Assembly: GCA_033296705.1 (NCBI GenBank)
Contig: MU857003.1
Span: 1-64,000 of the forward strand
Reading direction: 5' to 3'
Source: Chaetomidium leptoderma
Lineage: Eukaryota; Ascomycota; Sordariomycetes; Sordariales; Chaetomiaceae
DNA: 64,000 nt
Shown here: positions 1-10,003 of the stretch, in pieces
Layout of the letters: every line of letters starts with the position of its first letter
Numbering within the stretch: the first letter of the stretch is position 1
Translations under genes and position numbers: made by a program
The notes under the pieces: model-generated
Told to the model about the DNA's origin: nothing
Databases searched by the model: none
Seen by the model: only the letters and a program-made list of their open reading frames with translations

Positions 1-514
1 CATCGTAGCGAGATTTGGGGTTTTGGGACAGTGGGAGCTAATCCCCGCGGTAGTCTCGCAACAGAGACTGTGGAGATGCGCTAAAATAAGCCCCAAAGCA
101 AATCTAGGAGCACCATCTCTTCTCATTGGTTTTCTTGAGCGCGTCTTCTTTGCCGCGGTCACATTGAGACATGTCCGCCTACCAATACGCGCCGGCCGTT
201 ATGACATCCTTCAGCCGCAACCTATGGCGGCTAGAGCTGTGAAATGTCGAACAGGCAACGACAGTCACGAAACGGGACTCATCCAGGTTAGTTTCCCTTG
301 TGCGGGATGTTATTATAAAGAGCGAGAATTGAACCTCGTATCAACGTCAGCTGTCTGAGATACATTCGCACCTTGTGTTTTCTGTCTTCTGCAGTGCTCT
401 GCAGTGCCTCGCCAACTCTGTACAGACTTTACTCTTGCCGCGAGTTTGGTCCCCCCTTAACTTATCGTTGCCTGACCCTGCTTGCCTCGCACGCACCAAT
501 ATTTCCGAATAACG
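1..514. other. Left edge, no supported gene
   Basis: No reading frame here has a recognisable domain or a convincing exon structure. The short open frames on both strands lack family features. The last 100-150 bases may be the leader and promoter of the small candidate gene that starts at 515. Confidence 0.4.
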
Positions 515-771
515 ATGGCACCGATAGCCGATGTCAGCGACATTGAGTTTACAAACGAGCTCAAAAGAACCCCATCTGCTGAGCAGGCTGTAAAGGCCTA
601 CTCGCAAACCGACACTAGGGACACCATTAACAGGTGCACAGAGGAGGGGAGACATGGCACACTGGCGGAACCGATCCAAATGCCCCCGAACACTTGACCG
701 TCGAGTTCCTGGACAGCAACGGAGATCATGTTACAACCAAACATATCGACAGAAATGGACAGGCTTGCTGA
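515..771 (+). CDS. Possible small protein, 70 aa, two exons
   Basis: Function unknown. An ATG at 515 opens a 25-codon exon (to 589). Removing a 44-nt GT..AG segment (590-633, ending ATTAACAG) joins it in phase to a 46-codon second exon with a TGA at 769-771. The product is polar and acidic, with a Gly/Thr-rich centre (GGETWHTGGTDPNAP) followed by a segment alternating hydrophobic and charged residues (LTVEFLDSNGDHV) that looks like a beta-hairpin. There is no signal peptide or membrane segment. It resembles short cytosolic orphan proteins common in filamentous fungi, but I cannot name a family. The very short intron is the weak point; without it the frame ends at 697 with a less protein-like tail. 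Confidence 0.4.
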
Positions 772-906
772 ATGGGGACTAGAGGAATTTGGTCTAGGTG
801 TGTTGGAAGATTGAGTTCGCTAGGAGGGTTGTTCGGCTAGGTGGTCAACACCTTCGAGTTCTTGTAGGCTTCATCAACGTCTTTCAAATTGCTGCCGTCC
901 GGACAT

Positions 907-2938
907 CTAGTTCTGCCCCTGAGTAATATTACCACCACCAGGCGTCCGCCCGGGGCCCGCAGCAGTCAGAAACCCAAAGTCTGCTCCATGCTCGGCCTGA
1001 TTCACCTCGCGCATATACAAGCCGCGATATCCCCTAACGCCCTCACGCGACACCCACGGTGACTCCCCGCCGGCCGACGCCATCTCCCGACGCCGCTTAT
1101 TGATCCTCTCCAAAACTTCCGTCTCTTCCAGCTCCACATCCAACATCCTCTCCACCACATCACACACAACGACATCCCCATCCCTCAACACCCCCAACAC
1201 CGACCCCGGATCCGCCCCCTCGGGAGACACATGCAGCACAATAGTCCCCCCGGCCGTGCCACTCATCCGCCCGTCCGAGATGCGGAGCATATCCACGACC
1301 CCCCGCTCCGCCAACTTTTTCGGAATCGGAATCAACCCGGCCTCGGGCATGCCCGGGTTTCCGACAGGCCCGATCCCGCGGAGAATCAGCACGCTGTCCC
1401 GATCCACGTCCAAATCAGGATCGTCGATCCGCGCCGCCAGGTCGGCCGACCCGTCGAAGATGACCGCTTTCCCCCGATGTTTCAGCAACCGCCGGTCCTT
1501 GGACGCGCTCGCTTTGATGACGGCCGCCCCGCCGGTGGTGCCGGCGAGGATCCCTCGTTCGAAGATGACCAGCGCTGAGGCGGGGTAGAGGGGGTTGGCG
1601 AGCGGGCGGATGCAGTTGGCGAGGTTGGAGTGGGGGGGTAAGGGGCGGAAGGGGATGTCGGCGAGTTCGGCGCCTAGGGTGCGTCCTGTGACGGTGAGGG
1701 CGTCGAGGTGGAGGAGTGGTTTGAGCTCGTGGAGAAGGGCGGCCATGCCGCCTGCGTTGTGGAAGTCGGTCATGTAGTTCTCGCCGCTGGGCTTGAGGTC
1801 CACTAGGAGCGGCGTCTGGCGGCCGATGGTGTCGATGGTGTGTGGGGTGATGGTGCCTGCGAGGGTTGGGTGTCGGTTGACGATGGCCATGAGGTGGACG
1901 ATGGCGTTGGTGGAGCCGCCGATGGCTTGGAGGACGGTGATGGCGTTGAGGAAGGACTCGCGTGTGAGAATGGTCTGCGGTTGGAGGCGGGTCTTGGCTA
2001 GTTGGACTGCGTGCGTGCCTGTTGACTCCGAGATGCGCAAGCGGGCCGAGGATACAGCGGGCGCGGTGGCTGCTTGGATGGGCATCATGCCAAGTGCGAC
2101 GAGGAGGCATGCCATGGTGCTTGCTGTACCCATGACGCCGCAGGTGCCGGCCTGAATTCGGTTAGGACTGCAGTCTTAATGTATCGGGGGGGTGAACGGA
2201 AGTAACTCAACGCACAGTAGGAGCCAGCTCCTCGTTGAGTCCAGAAATGTCTTCAATGTCCATAGCACCAGCTCGGAACTTGGCCCAGTTGCTCCTGCAA
2301 TCCGTGCAAGCACCAACTCTCACCCCCTGAAAGCTCCCAGGCATCATGGGCCCTGTGACAAGATGGATTATGGGCTTGTTGGCCGAGATCCCGCCCATCA
2401 ACTGAGCTGGCGTCGTCTTGTCACACCCTGGGGAGGGTCACACGATAATTAGTGGAGGACCAAGAACACAGGGGTTAACGTGCTCACCACCAATCAAGAC
2501 AACAGAGTCAACTGGTTGTGCCTGGATCATTTCCTCCGTATCCATGCTCATCAAGTTCCGCAAGTACATGCTCGTGGGCGCGGCGAAGGACTCGTGTAGG
2601 CTGATGGTCGGGAAGTCAATGGCGAGTCCACCGCTCAACTGGACGCCCCTTTTCACAGCGTCGATAAGCTGCGGGATGTTGGCGTGGCAGGGGTTGAAGC
2701 TAGAATAGGTGTTGACGATGCCCACGATGGGTCGAGAGAGAGCATCCTCGCTGTAACCCATTGCCTTGATAAAGAGCTTGCGCATGAACAGCGAGAAGTG
2801 GGCGTCGCCGTACGACGACAGCTTCTGCCGTAAGCCGACCCCGTCAGGGTTGATGGGCGTGGTCAGGTCATAGTCCAGATTGTTGGCTCCTGATGAGCCT
2901 GAGCGGGGAGGACCGCCGTGATCCGGGTTCGATGTCAT
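907..2938 (-). CDS. IlvD/Edd-family dehydratase (dihydroxy-acid or sugar-acid dehydratase)
   Basis: Three exons on the minus strand: 2938-2488, 2427-2216 and 2151-907, separated by GT-AG introns of 60 and 64 nt; 635 aa. Members of this Fe-S family dehydrate 2,3-dihydroxy acids: valine/isoleucine precursors (dihydroxy-acid dehydratase) or aldonic acids such as arabinonate, xylonate and gluconate. Three cysteines expected to hold the Fe-S cluster are visible: Cys84 (SSFNPCHAN), Cys152 (IGGCDKTTP) and Cys225 (AGTCGVMGTA). The segment HESFAAPTSMYLRNLMS and the C-terminal GRMSGTAGG are also typical. The length fits the family (about 570-620 aa). The N-terminus (MTSNPDHGGPP) has no mitochondrial presequence, unlike the essential Ilv3 enzyme, so I favour a cytosolic paralogue acting on a sugar acid. 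Substrate is not determinable here. Confidence 0.93.
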
Positions 2939-3584
2939 GGTGAGGGCGTACGTGACATTCAGATGTCAGTCTTTTGGGGAGAAGTACTAGTACTGAATAA
3001 TAAATCCTTCTTATTACCTGAGAGCTTGGAGGGGAGGTTTCCTCGCGTCTTCGCAGATGGTGTGTTTATTCGTCTCCCCAGACAAAATGAGAAAGCATCC
3101 AGGGCCGTTGCGGAGAACATGGCCTCGGATTGACAGGGTGTGATTCGCGCCATTCATGGCGTCACGCCATTCAGGGCAATTGGGGTTGTTTGGGGAGCGG
3201 TGGGGTAGATCTGCGCTTCCTAGTGTCACGGTGTCCACTGCTGGGGATGTCTGACAGTCTGATTTGCCGCGTAGGTACCGAGTCTGCTAGTTACTAGTAA
3301 ACAGCAAATCTACTTCCTTTCCTCGGCAGACGGCAGTTTCGTGTTGTCGCTACTAGGCGTTGTTTAATACCGATCCTGCCTTGAGCGTGACCTGCGATAC
3401 ATAGCTATTGATAAACGGTATAGACCGCAAGTTTTATTGACACTGTCATTTCACCTCCGTAATAACTTATAGATACGTTACCTTACTAGTTGATCCGTAA
3501 TCTGACTGGAGCCTGGAATGAATAAACTAGCTTCTCGTGTCTATTGCTACTACGACGTGCAGACGGAGGACATGCCGGTCAGGA
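2939..3584. other. Intergenic, promoter side of the dehydratase
   Basis: About 650 bases between the dehydratase start and the 3' end of the frameshifted gene at 3585. The right half is noticeably AT-rich. No gene, repeat or RNA was recognised. Confidence 0.5.
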
Positions 3585-4125
3585 TTAGCTTGAGACTTGC
3601 ACGAAATCCCAGAGCGTAGCTTCAACACCCCCGTCTCCAGACCCTATGATTTCGACGACGCTTTGAGTCCTCATGTCGGCAGCCATACGCCGCCGGCACC
3701 ACCAATGGATCGACAAAAGCTGATAGCCTCCATCTGGATACCTTCTTACGTTGAAAAGTTCCCACCCCCAAGGCTTTAAAGCCCCCTCGATCATCACGTC
3801 CAAGGTAGACGCCCGAACTTGTTTCACGGAAACCAAGCCACCCCTCGTGATCCTCAACGCAAGCCCAACGCCAACCGCAAGTCGCCAGATCCGTAGTCCT
3901 CTTCAGCACTAAACCGCCATACTCTCGCGCCAAAACTTTATCTGAGGCCCGATGTCTGATCATATATATCCGACCGGGCCAAGGAACACTTTCCATCCCT
4001 TGCTCCACCGAGAACTGGCCTTCATGTCCTGGTCCAGGTACGGTGTCAGTTGTGCCGGTATGTGTCGGTGTATCGAGAAGTGTATCGTTTGTGCTTTTTT
4101 GGGACTCCGTGTCGTGTTCGATCAT
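3585..4125 (-). pseudogene. Frameshifted fungal orphan protein (beta-trefoil/fascin-like appearance)
   Basis: The minus-strand frame from the ATG at 4125 encodes a disordered leader and then PWPGRIYMIRHRASDKVLA...GWLGFRETSSGVYLGRDDRGGF. The matching C-terminal half (ELFNVRRYPDGGYQLLS ... TLWDFVQV) continues in the +1 frame down to the stop at 3585. The switch must occur around 3765-3795, at a G-rich stretch (GGGGGCTTTAAAGCC), and no GT-AG intron can explain it. From memory, fungal proteins of this kind read ...GWLGFRN...LGHDG.GGF...F..RRHPDGGYLLL...W.FV.V in a single frame, so one extra base has split the gene. Function of the family is unknown; the repeated short aromatic and glycine turns suggest a beta-trefoil fold. 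A sequencing error in the homopolymer would be an innocent explanation. Confidence 0.55.
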
Positions 4126-4696
4126 TACCGTAGAATGTGGATTTGACTAGAGTCGTCGAGCTAGAGGGATTTCAGAGCTTCGTACGAAACTGCGTTTTAG
4201 ATTGTAGGTGGGTTGATGAGGAACTCGGAAGTTTGAAGGGTGAAGGAAGGAGAAAATGCGGGGCTCCCGCTCGACGTGTTGCTCTGCCTGATGACTATAG
4301 CACAGCACAGTCACATGCCGTAGCATGTGCAGAGCGCAGGGCGCACAGTGACTTATATATGAGCCGTGTTGTGGCATTGGCGCAGTGCATCAAGCCAGTG
4401 CACCCAACATCTGACGGCGCACCATCAACACCACAGACACACCAATATACGGACCACCATCAATCATCATCTCCTGACCTAGGCATACGGAAAGGATGGT
4501 CGGGAACTGGCAGGTATTACATTGTGGTTCTTTGCCAAGTCCTGTAAACTTGATGGTTTGTCCCTCTTGATTCTCAGGCTGACGATAATTCTGGCATCCA
4601 AATTTCGACCCCGAGTCGTCCTACGCCTGTGTCTTGCTCGAGACCAGGGAGGCTTCGATAACGAAAGCAGTCTGCATATGCGGCAGTCCATATCTA
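4126..4696. other. Intergenic, no gene seen
   Basis: Region between two minus-strand genes: upstream of the frameshifted orphan and downstream of the hemerythrin-like gene. Open frames here have no recognisable domains. Confidence 0.5.
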
Positions 4697-5278
4697 TCAC
4701 TTGTCCGAAACCCCCATCTTGACCATCAGCTCTTGGCGAGGCATCTCGAGAATGGCCGACAAGGTTCGAGCATCGGGCACGCCGTTCTCGCCATATGGGT
4801 GTTGTAAAAGCTCCTTGATGTCGTTGTACTTTTTTCCCAGCGCCTCCGAGTCCGGCTTTGACAGGCTCTCCTCTAGCAGGCACAGATCGCCACTTGTCTC
4901 TTCCCTGATATGAGGCTCGAGGTCAACCCAGATAGCACCGAGCGAGGAGTCAAAGCTAGGCTCGGCAGGGTTGAACCGTTGCATATGCCTCAACTTTGCA
5001 TTTATCTGCGGCCTTGTTAATGAAGAATCACAATGGATTAAGCTGGCATGACTCACGCTCTCAAAGTCATCAGAGAGTCGACGGTGTCTCTCGCCGCCCC
5101 GCGCAATGTGATTGTCGAGAGCCGGAGAGACAATCAGATCCTCCACGATCAGATAGCGGTCTAGAGCCCACACAAACTCGTCGGGCTTGCGGCTGTCGGG
5201 GTCGGCGTTTCGGAGGCGGCGGAATGCCTTCTTGATGATGGCGTGGTCTTGTTTGACCGCTTCTGAAATTAGAGGCAT
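4697..5278 (-). CDS. Hemerythrin-like (HHE domain) protein
   Basis: ATG at 5278. A 51-nt intron (5056-5006, GTGAGT..CGCAG) is a multiple of three and stop-free, so the unspliced frame is also open; splicing gives 176 aa and joins DDFES to INAKLRHMQRF. Hemerythrin-like proteins are four-helix bundles that bind a di-iron centre through His and Asp/Glu. Visible candidate ligands are His12 (KQDHAIIK), a His in ALDNHIARGGERHRR, a His in LRHMQRF, and PHIREETSGDL near the C-terminus, which matches the HxxxEE/D pattern of fungal HHE proteins. The first half is rich in charged helices. Possible roles are iron or oxygen/NO sensing, or no catalysis at all; no neighbour informs this. Confidence 0.83.
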   Translation of the reverse strand: MPLISEAVKQDHAIIKKAFRRLRNADPDSRKPDEFVWALDRYLIVEDLIVSPALDNHIARGGERHRRLSDDFESVSHASLIHCDSSLTRPQINAKLRHMQRFNPAEPSFDSSLGAIWVDLEPHIREETSGDLCLLEESLSKPDSEALGKKYNDIKELLQHPYGENGVPDARTLSAILEMPRQELMVKMGVSDK

Positions 5279-5697
5279 TTTCGGCTTTGAGATTGATAGT
5301 GTGCTCTATGAGGCCCAATGTTATCAAAAACTCTGCTGCCGCACCGGCGGTTCAAGTTGTGCTGCGCAACTGGCGGGAGAAGGAGGTGAGGGTGGTGAAC
5401 ATTCAGTTTACATCCATGTTCTTCGAGGGGGACAGCTCGGCAGGGGATGACGTCAACACCGTGTAATATTGTTACTGCCCTCGCACGCACCCACTACCAA
5501 CAACCCTTGCACCTATTCACAATCGGGGGATGGATTCCCACGGCTGGGGTGAGTGTATTGAGAATTTGGGTTAATGCCCAGACCGCCTCTGTCTCCCAGC
5601 CTGCCGGCGGCCAAACAAGCCAAAACTCCTCACCCAACACACCATCATTTTCGTCCCCCCTCGGCAATCAGCTTCCGGCGTAGGGCTTCAGGCTCAG
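5279..5697. other. Divergent promoter region, hemerythrin-like / APH-type gene
   Basis: The minus-strand hemerythrin gene and the plus-strand APH-type gene diverge from this 0.42-kb stretch, which therefore probably holds both promoters. No gene or clear box was recognised. Confidence 0.5.
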
Positions 5698-6902
5698 ATG
5701 GATGGATCGAAGACGCCAGCACCGGTCAGCCAGCCGGCCAAAAATCGCGTGGTAAAGACCAATCGCACCACGGTAGCGGCTCGATGGAATATCAAGGTGT
5801 TGCGAGGGCTCGAGGTCTCACTGCGGAAGGACCCCGAGGCCAATCTCAGCGACCTTTTGTCATCGACGTATCCCGAGCAGCTCAAGTCGTTCAAGGAATT
5901 AGGTGGGAGTCTCAATTCGCAGTGTAATTAGCACACTGACTCAAACTCGGCCCACTAGACATTCGGCCGAGCAAAGGCCCGCGACCACTCCCCAGCCATG
6001 ACATTCGCTCAAGGCTCCACGGCGGCGATCCTACTACCATTGTACGCGAATTGTCTCCTGAGCTACTGGCTCTTCTTGGAGACTTTGAGCACCTCTCTGA
6101 AGCTGTCATCGATCTCTTGGATGAGAGCGAGGTCCTTTACAAAAGCGCGTGGGCTGCTTCTTGTATGGTCTTCCGTATCAGCGACACCATCACAGCAAAG
6201 GTCACCATCGAGAAGCATATCACAACCGAGTACTGCACTCTCCCGTATCTGCAAGAACACTTGCCGCAGTTCCCTGCCCCGCGGTTACACGGCGTGGTTC
6301 AGATCGGCCGATATGGCTTGTTGTTCACGTCCTTTATCCCAGGCCTTGACTTGGAGAAAGTGTGGCCCCAACTGAACGACCCTGAGAAACGGGCCATCAG
6401 CGCCCAGCTCGACAAGCTGCTCAACGAACTCAGGACACTTCCATATCCACCCAACACCCTGCTTGGCGGAATACAAGGCCAGGGTTGCAAAGATGGGAGA
6501 CGAGCCGTGCGCGTCAATTCTGAGCCAATCCTGGACGCCAAAGAGTTTGAAGATTTCATCTTCGCTGGATCGAAGACCGCCTCACCCATGTACACTCAAT
6601 TCCTGCGCACCCTGATGCCGGCATCCCCAGCAAAGGTCGTGTTCACACACGGGGATATCCGACCGGCAAATATCATGGTGCGCCAGGATGAGAGGGGGCC
6701 TTGGAGCGTCGTTGCCATTATTGACTGGGAGTCTAGTGGCTTTTATCCTGAGTACTGGGAATCCGTCAAAATGACCAACAACCTCACGCCTCGGGATCGG
6801 GACGATTGGTATCTGCTTCTGCCGGAATCCTTGTCAGCAAAACAGTACCCAGTGCAATGGCTAGTAGATAGGATTTGGGATCGTAATCTAGAAAATAGCT
6901 AG
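5698..6902 (+). CDS. Phosphotransferase-family (APH-type) kinase-fold protein
   Basis: Two exons, 5698-5902 and 5959-6902 (56-nt intron ending CACTAG), 382 aa. The kinase-like fold of aminoglycoside/choline kinases is shown by the catalytic loop HGDIRPANIM (His299-Asp301-Asn306) and the metal-binding IIDWESSGFYPEYWE (Asp324). The N-lobe has a probable nucleotide-binding lysine in ITAKVTIEKH, and the hinge region reads LLFTSFIPGLDLEKVW. Fungi carry dozens of such proteins, many of unknown substrate, so drug resistance must not be assumed. The start at 5698 is the first in-frame ATG; the intron restores one continuous frame through the N-lobe, which supports the model. The C-terminus ends soon after the YPEYWE segment, as usual for this group. 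Confidence 0.86.
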
Positions 6903-7062
6903 CCAAGATCTCTATTCCGGGATAAGGCTGGCTTCAAACAAGTAGCATATGTTAAGCTATTTCCACCAACTACTGTCCCTGGCGACGATAGGAGGCAACA
7001 TATGAATGATAAGAAAATAAACTAGATCCTCCAACTCTATAGCGGCTTCCCTTAAAAAAATT

Positions 7063-9465
7063 TCAAACGATCTCGATCTCTTCCAGAACAAAGCCCTCCG
7101 ATTCGAGGGCCTCGCCATACATAATACCGTGGACATAACTTTCACCTATCAGCCGCAGCCTCTTGCCTCGACTTTCGTCCTCGCTGTCGTCGTGGCCGTC
7201 TTCCGACTTGACACCTCCATCCGGATCCTCCTGGAACACAAAGGGCCCGGCGGACCCTGGCAAGATACACACGATATCCCCCACCCCAGTCGAAGCAGGG
7301 CCCAACCCAAGATGCCCCTTTGCCGTGTAAAACAGCTTCCGCTTGCCATAGCGCCGGCAAAACGAGTTTGTAAACCCCGGATCGCTGGGGTCCACAAGCG
7401 ACTTGCTTTCTCCATTCTTCACTCTCATCACATAGGTCTGGTTCTCATAAAACCGCTCCAACTCCTCCCAGCTAGGCGTATCCGCCTCGCCGCCACCATG
7501 CTCGGTCAAAACCAGAGCCTGTAATTTAATTAACGTATGCACGAGCCATCCAAACTCGGGCCTCCACAGCAGCTTCGGCCGCGAGTTCGTCTTCTCCCGA
7601 AGCTGTTCAGGGGTGAGTCGATCCCAGCCCACGTCGGCCCAAATCTCTTTTGCTCTCGTCATCGCCTGGGCAAAGGACGTGGCACAGTCCTCGGGCGGGT
7701 CCGGCTCCTGCGACACCTCCTCCTCCAGCTCGGCGCGCACAACCACCATGGCGCAAATCAGCTCCTTGAACAACCCCCCGAACCGCGCCGGCGCGGGGCT
7801 GGTGGTGGAAGTGGCATCCTGGTCGGCGCAGAGCGTGCGCCAGAGGACCTCGCTGCGTCTCTGTCCCGTGGCCGGGTAGGGGGTCTTGAGGAGCAGCGCG
7901 AGCTCGAACCACGAGGGCTCGAGGAGCATGGCGCTGTTGACGTACTCTGTTCTCTCGTTGGCTGTTTCGACGATGGTGTCGAAGACGTGGGCTCGCAGCC
8001 GTAGGCGGGACCATGACGACAACGACGGGGATCCGGAATGTGCTGCTGACGACGGGTCCGAGGGCAGTACGAGCTGAGGGGTTTGGTGTTGGGTCCCGGC
8101 TGCGGCAAAGGCGCCGTGGTTACACATCATGTTGAAGTAGGGCAGGCTGTAGTCGGGCACCCAGGATGGGTAAATGGCAATCTTGCGCCTGGATGCGGCC
8201 TGCACGCACGAGAGAATCTTGAGAGATCGGGACTGTTCGATGATGCGTCTGGTGGTGATGGCGTACACTTCTTCGACGGAGCTTTGGTAGTCGATTTCCC
8301 ACGCCGCGCGCACTTCTGGCTCTACCAACCCGAGGATGCCGTAGATCTTGTCCCTGGGATCGGTCGAGACGAATATCCAGGTGTCGTAGACGAGGTCCTC
8401 GAGGGTGAACCGCCAGGCCTCGGGAGCTGCTGCTGTCGTCGCCTTGTTATGGTAGTAGTCTCTCCAGTCGGCGAGCCTTAGGACGTTATGCTCGAGGGGC
8501 ACTGCCACTTCGTGGGCCTGGAGAAACAGGGTGCTTGGACTCCAGCCGAGAGCCCGACACCGCGCCTCGATGTTGCGTGCTGCAGCTACGAGGTCTGCCC
8601 AAGAGATGACGTGTTCACCACAGATCAAGCCAAGGTCCCGCGAGAGGATGGTCTCTTGGATAATCCACAGGCGAATAAACCATTGCCGCTTGAGGAAGGC
8701 TGCCAAACTGCACCAGTCCATCCAGCCCGTGTACGCGAGGTTGCTCTCGGCATACACTTCAGTATCTTGCCGCCGGAACGGTTTCACTTTGCTCTGCACA
8801 AACACATCCTTGGGGTAAGCGGCAACCCTCCTGATCGTTTCGGCTGCGGCTGGTGTGTATTTGTCGGCGCTGCCCAACCAAATGAGTGTGCGGGCGGCCT
8901 TTGCGTAAATCTTGTCCATGATCCTGACCTGCATAGCTCGCTCCTCCATGTCGTCCTGGTTGATGCAGATGGCGTCGATCCAGATACCGAGTTCGCCGTT
9001 TGCTAGGAGAATTGTCTGAGCAGTCAAAGGATCAGGGCTTAGCCCCTGGCTTAGCCCTTGGCTCTGATGTCCACCCGAGAGCGTCAGAAACACGTTGAGA
9101 ACATCGAGCAGGTTCCTTTGGATCTGCAGGACTTTCCCATCGCACAGAACTGGGGTTTTCTGGGAGACGCCGTAGTCCTCGTTGACGGCATTGAAGTGGG
9201 CGGTGAAGTCAACGCCGTTCGCATGAGGGTTGCCCCAGGTGTAAGACAGGGCGTAAAAGAAGGGGTCATCTTCCAAGTCGGCAATCCGGAGCGATACATT
9301 TACCATTTCATCGCTCGCATTCCCAGTCATCCTCAGCACCCTAATGGACGTCAATGTCGGCAGTGCCTGGTACTGGTATGGCTCTTTGGATTCCGGCCCG
9401 CCTTCTATGACGAGCGCGTCCATGGCTTCTAAGCCTGCGGTGATGTCGGTTGTTGTGTGGCTCAT
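7063..9465 (-). CDS. Heterokaryon incompatibility (HET) domain protein
   Basis: A single uninterrupted exon of 800 aa from the ATG at 9465. The HET domain occupies roughly residues 70-260: FYALSYTWGNP, CDGKVLQIQRNLLDVL, IWIDAICINQDDMEERAMQV and ARTLIWLG are its characteristic blocks. The C-terminal 500 residues are variable, with a tryptophan-rich segment around the middle and an acidic stretch (EDGHDDSEDES) before the end. HET proteins trigger cell death when incompatible hyphae fuse, or act in wider fungal innate immunity, but most paralogues have no known trigger. No NACHT/NLR or prion-like partner gene lies beside it, so its partner is unknown. It is transcribed away from the APH-type gene's 3' end. 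Confidence 0.93.
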   Translation of the reverse strand: MSHTTTDITAGLEAMDALVIEGGPESKEPYQYQALPTLTSIRVLRMTGNASDEMVNVSLRIADLEDDPFFYALSYTWGNPHANGVDFTAHFNAVNEDYGVSQKTPVLCDGKVLQIQRNLLDVLNVFLTLSGGHQSQGLSQGLSPDPLTAQTILLANGELGIWIDAICINQDDMEERAMQVRIMDKIYAKAARTLIWLGSADKYTPAAAETIRRVAAYPKDVFVQSKVKPFRRQDTEVYAESNLAYTGWMDWCSLAAFLKRQWFIRLWIIQETILSRDLGLICGEHVISWADLVAAARNIEARCRALGWSPSTLFLQAHEVAVPLEHNVLRLADWRDYYHNKATTAAAPEAWRFTLEDLVYDTWIFVSTDPRDKIYGILGLVEPEVRAAWEIDYQSSVEEVYAITTRRIIEQSRSLKILSCVQAASRRKIAIYPSWVPDYSLPYFNMMCNHGAFAAAGTQHQTPQLVLPSDPSSAAHSGSPSLSSWSRLRLRAHVFDTIVETANERTEYVNSAMLLEPSWFELALLLKTPYPATGQRRSEVLWRTLCADQDATSTTSPAPARFGGLFKELICAMVVVRAELEEEVSQEPDPPEDCATSFAQAMTRAKEIWADVGWDRLTPEQLREKTNSRPKLLWRPEFGWLVHTLIKLQALVLTEHGGGEADTPSWEELERFYENQTYVMRVKNGESKSLVDPSDPGFTNSFCRRYGKRKLFYTAKGHLGLGPASTGVGDIVCILPGSAGPFVFQEDPDGGVKSEDGHDDSEDESRGKRLRLIGESYVHGIMYGEALESEGFVLEEIEIV

Positions 9466-10003
9466 GTTGTTGGTGTGTTGATCCAAGTCGACCTCGCTCC
9501 CAGGTGGAGAGTGTCAACCTGTTGACTGGAGATTCGGAGTAATTACCATCCGCGTTTTTTGCCGATGCATGTGGCCTCTTCGCACGCTCATCGTCACGCA
9601 ACCCCTTTCTGTATTCTGGCGAGGACCACGAGTCTGGGCCCGCGTACAAAAGTAACAACTTATAGCATCGTTTTCCTTCATTTCCCATCTTTATTTCCGG
9701 AAGACTTATTTTTTCCAGAGTAAAGGAAGTCAACACCATAATTTGTTCCACAATGAACATTGAAGTGGCCCTTCACTGTAAATGAGCAGAAAATGGTCCT
9801 TTTTTGACATCGGAGCGTATATGATCTAGTCAAGTATAACTGAATTCAAGGTACTCCTTATAAGCTAATGCCCCTGTAGTGACCTTGCGCCTGCAATTTT
9901 CCAAACGCAACCAAACATCCCCAATCCAATAAGCTTGCGGGGGCCAAAGGCGCCAAAGGGGGAGCTCCGAGCCTGAGATCACAGTGACACTGGAAAAAGG
10001 GGT
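9466..10003. other. Intergenic upstream of the HET gene
   Basis: The right half is AT-rich and contains no supported frame. It should contain the HET promoter and the former 3' flank of the GH43 pseudogene. Confidence 0.45.

Noticed and set aside
5698..6902. Antibiotic-resistance kinase
   Set aside because: APH-type folds are numerous and mostly uncharacterised in fungi; nothing here indicates an aminoglycoside substrate.
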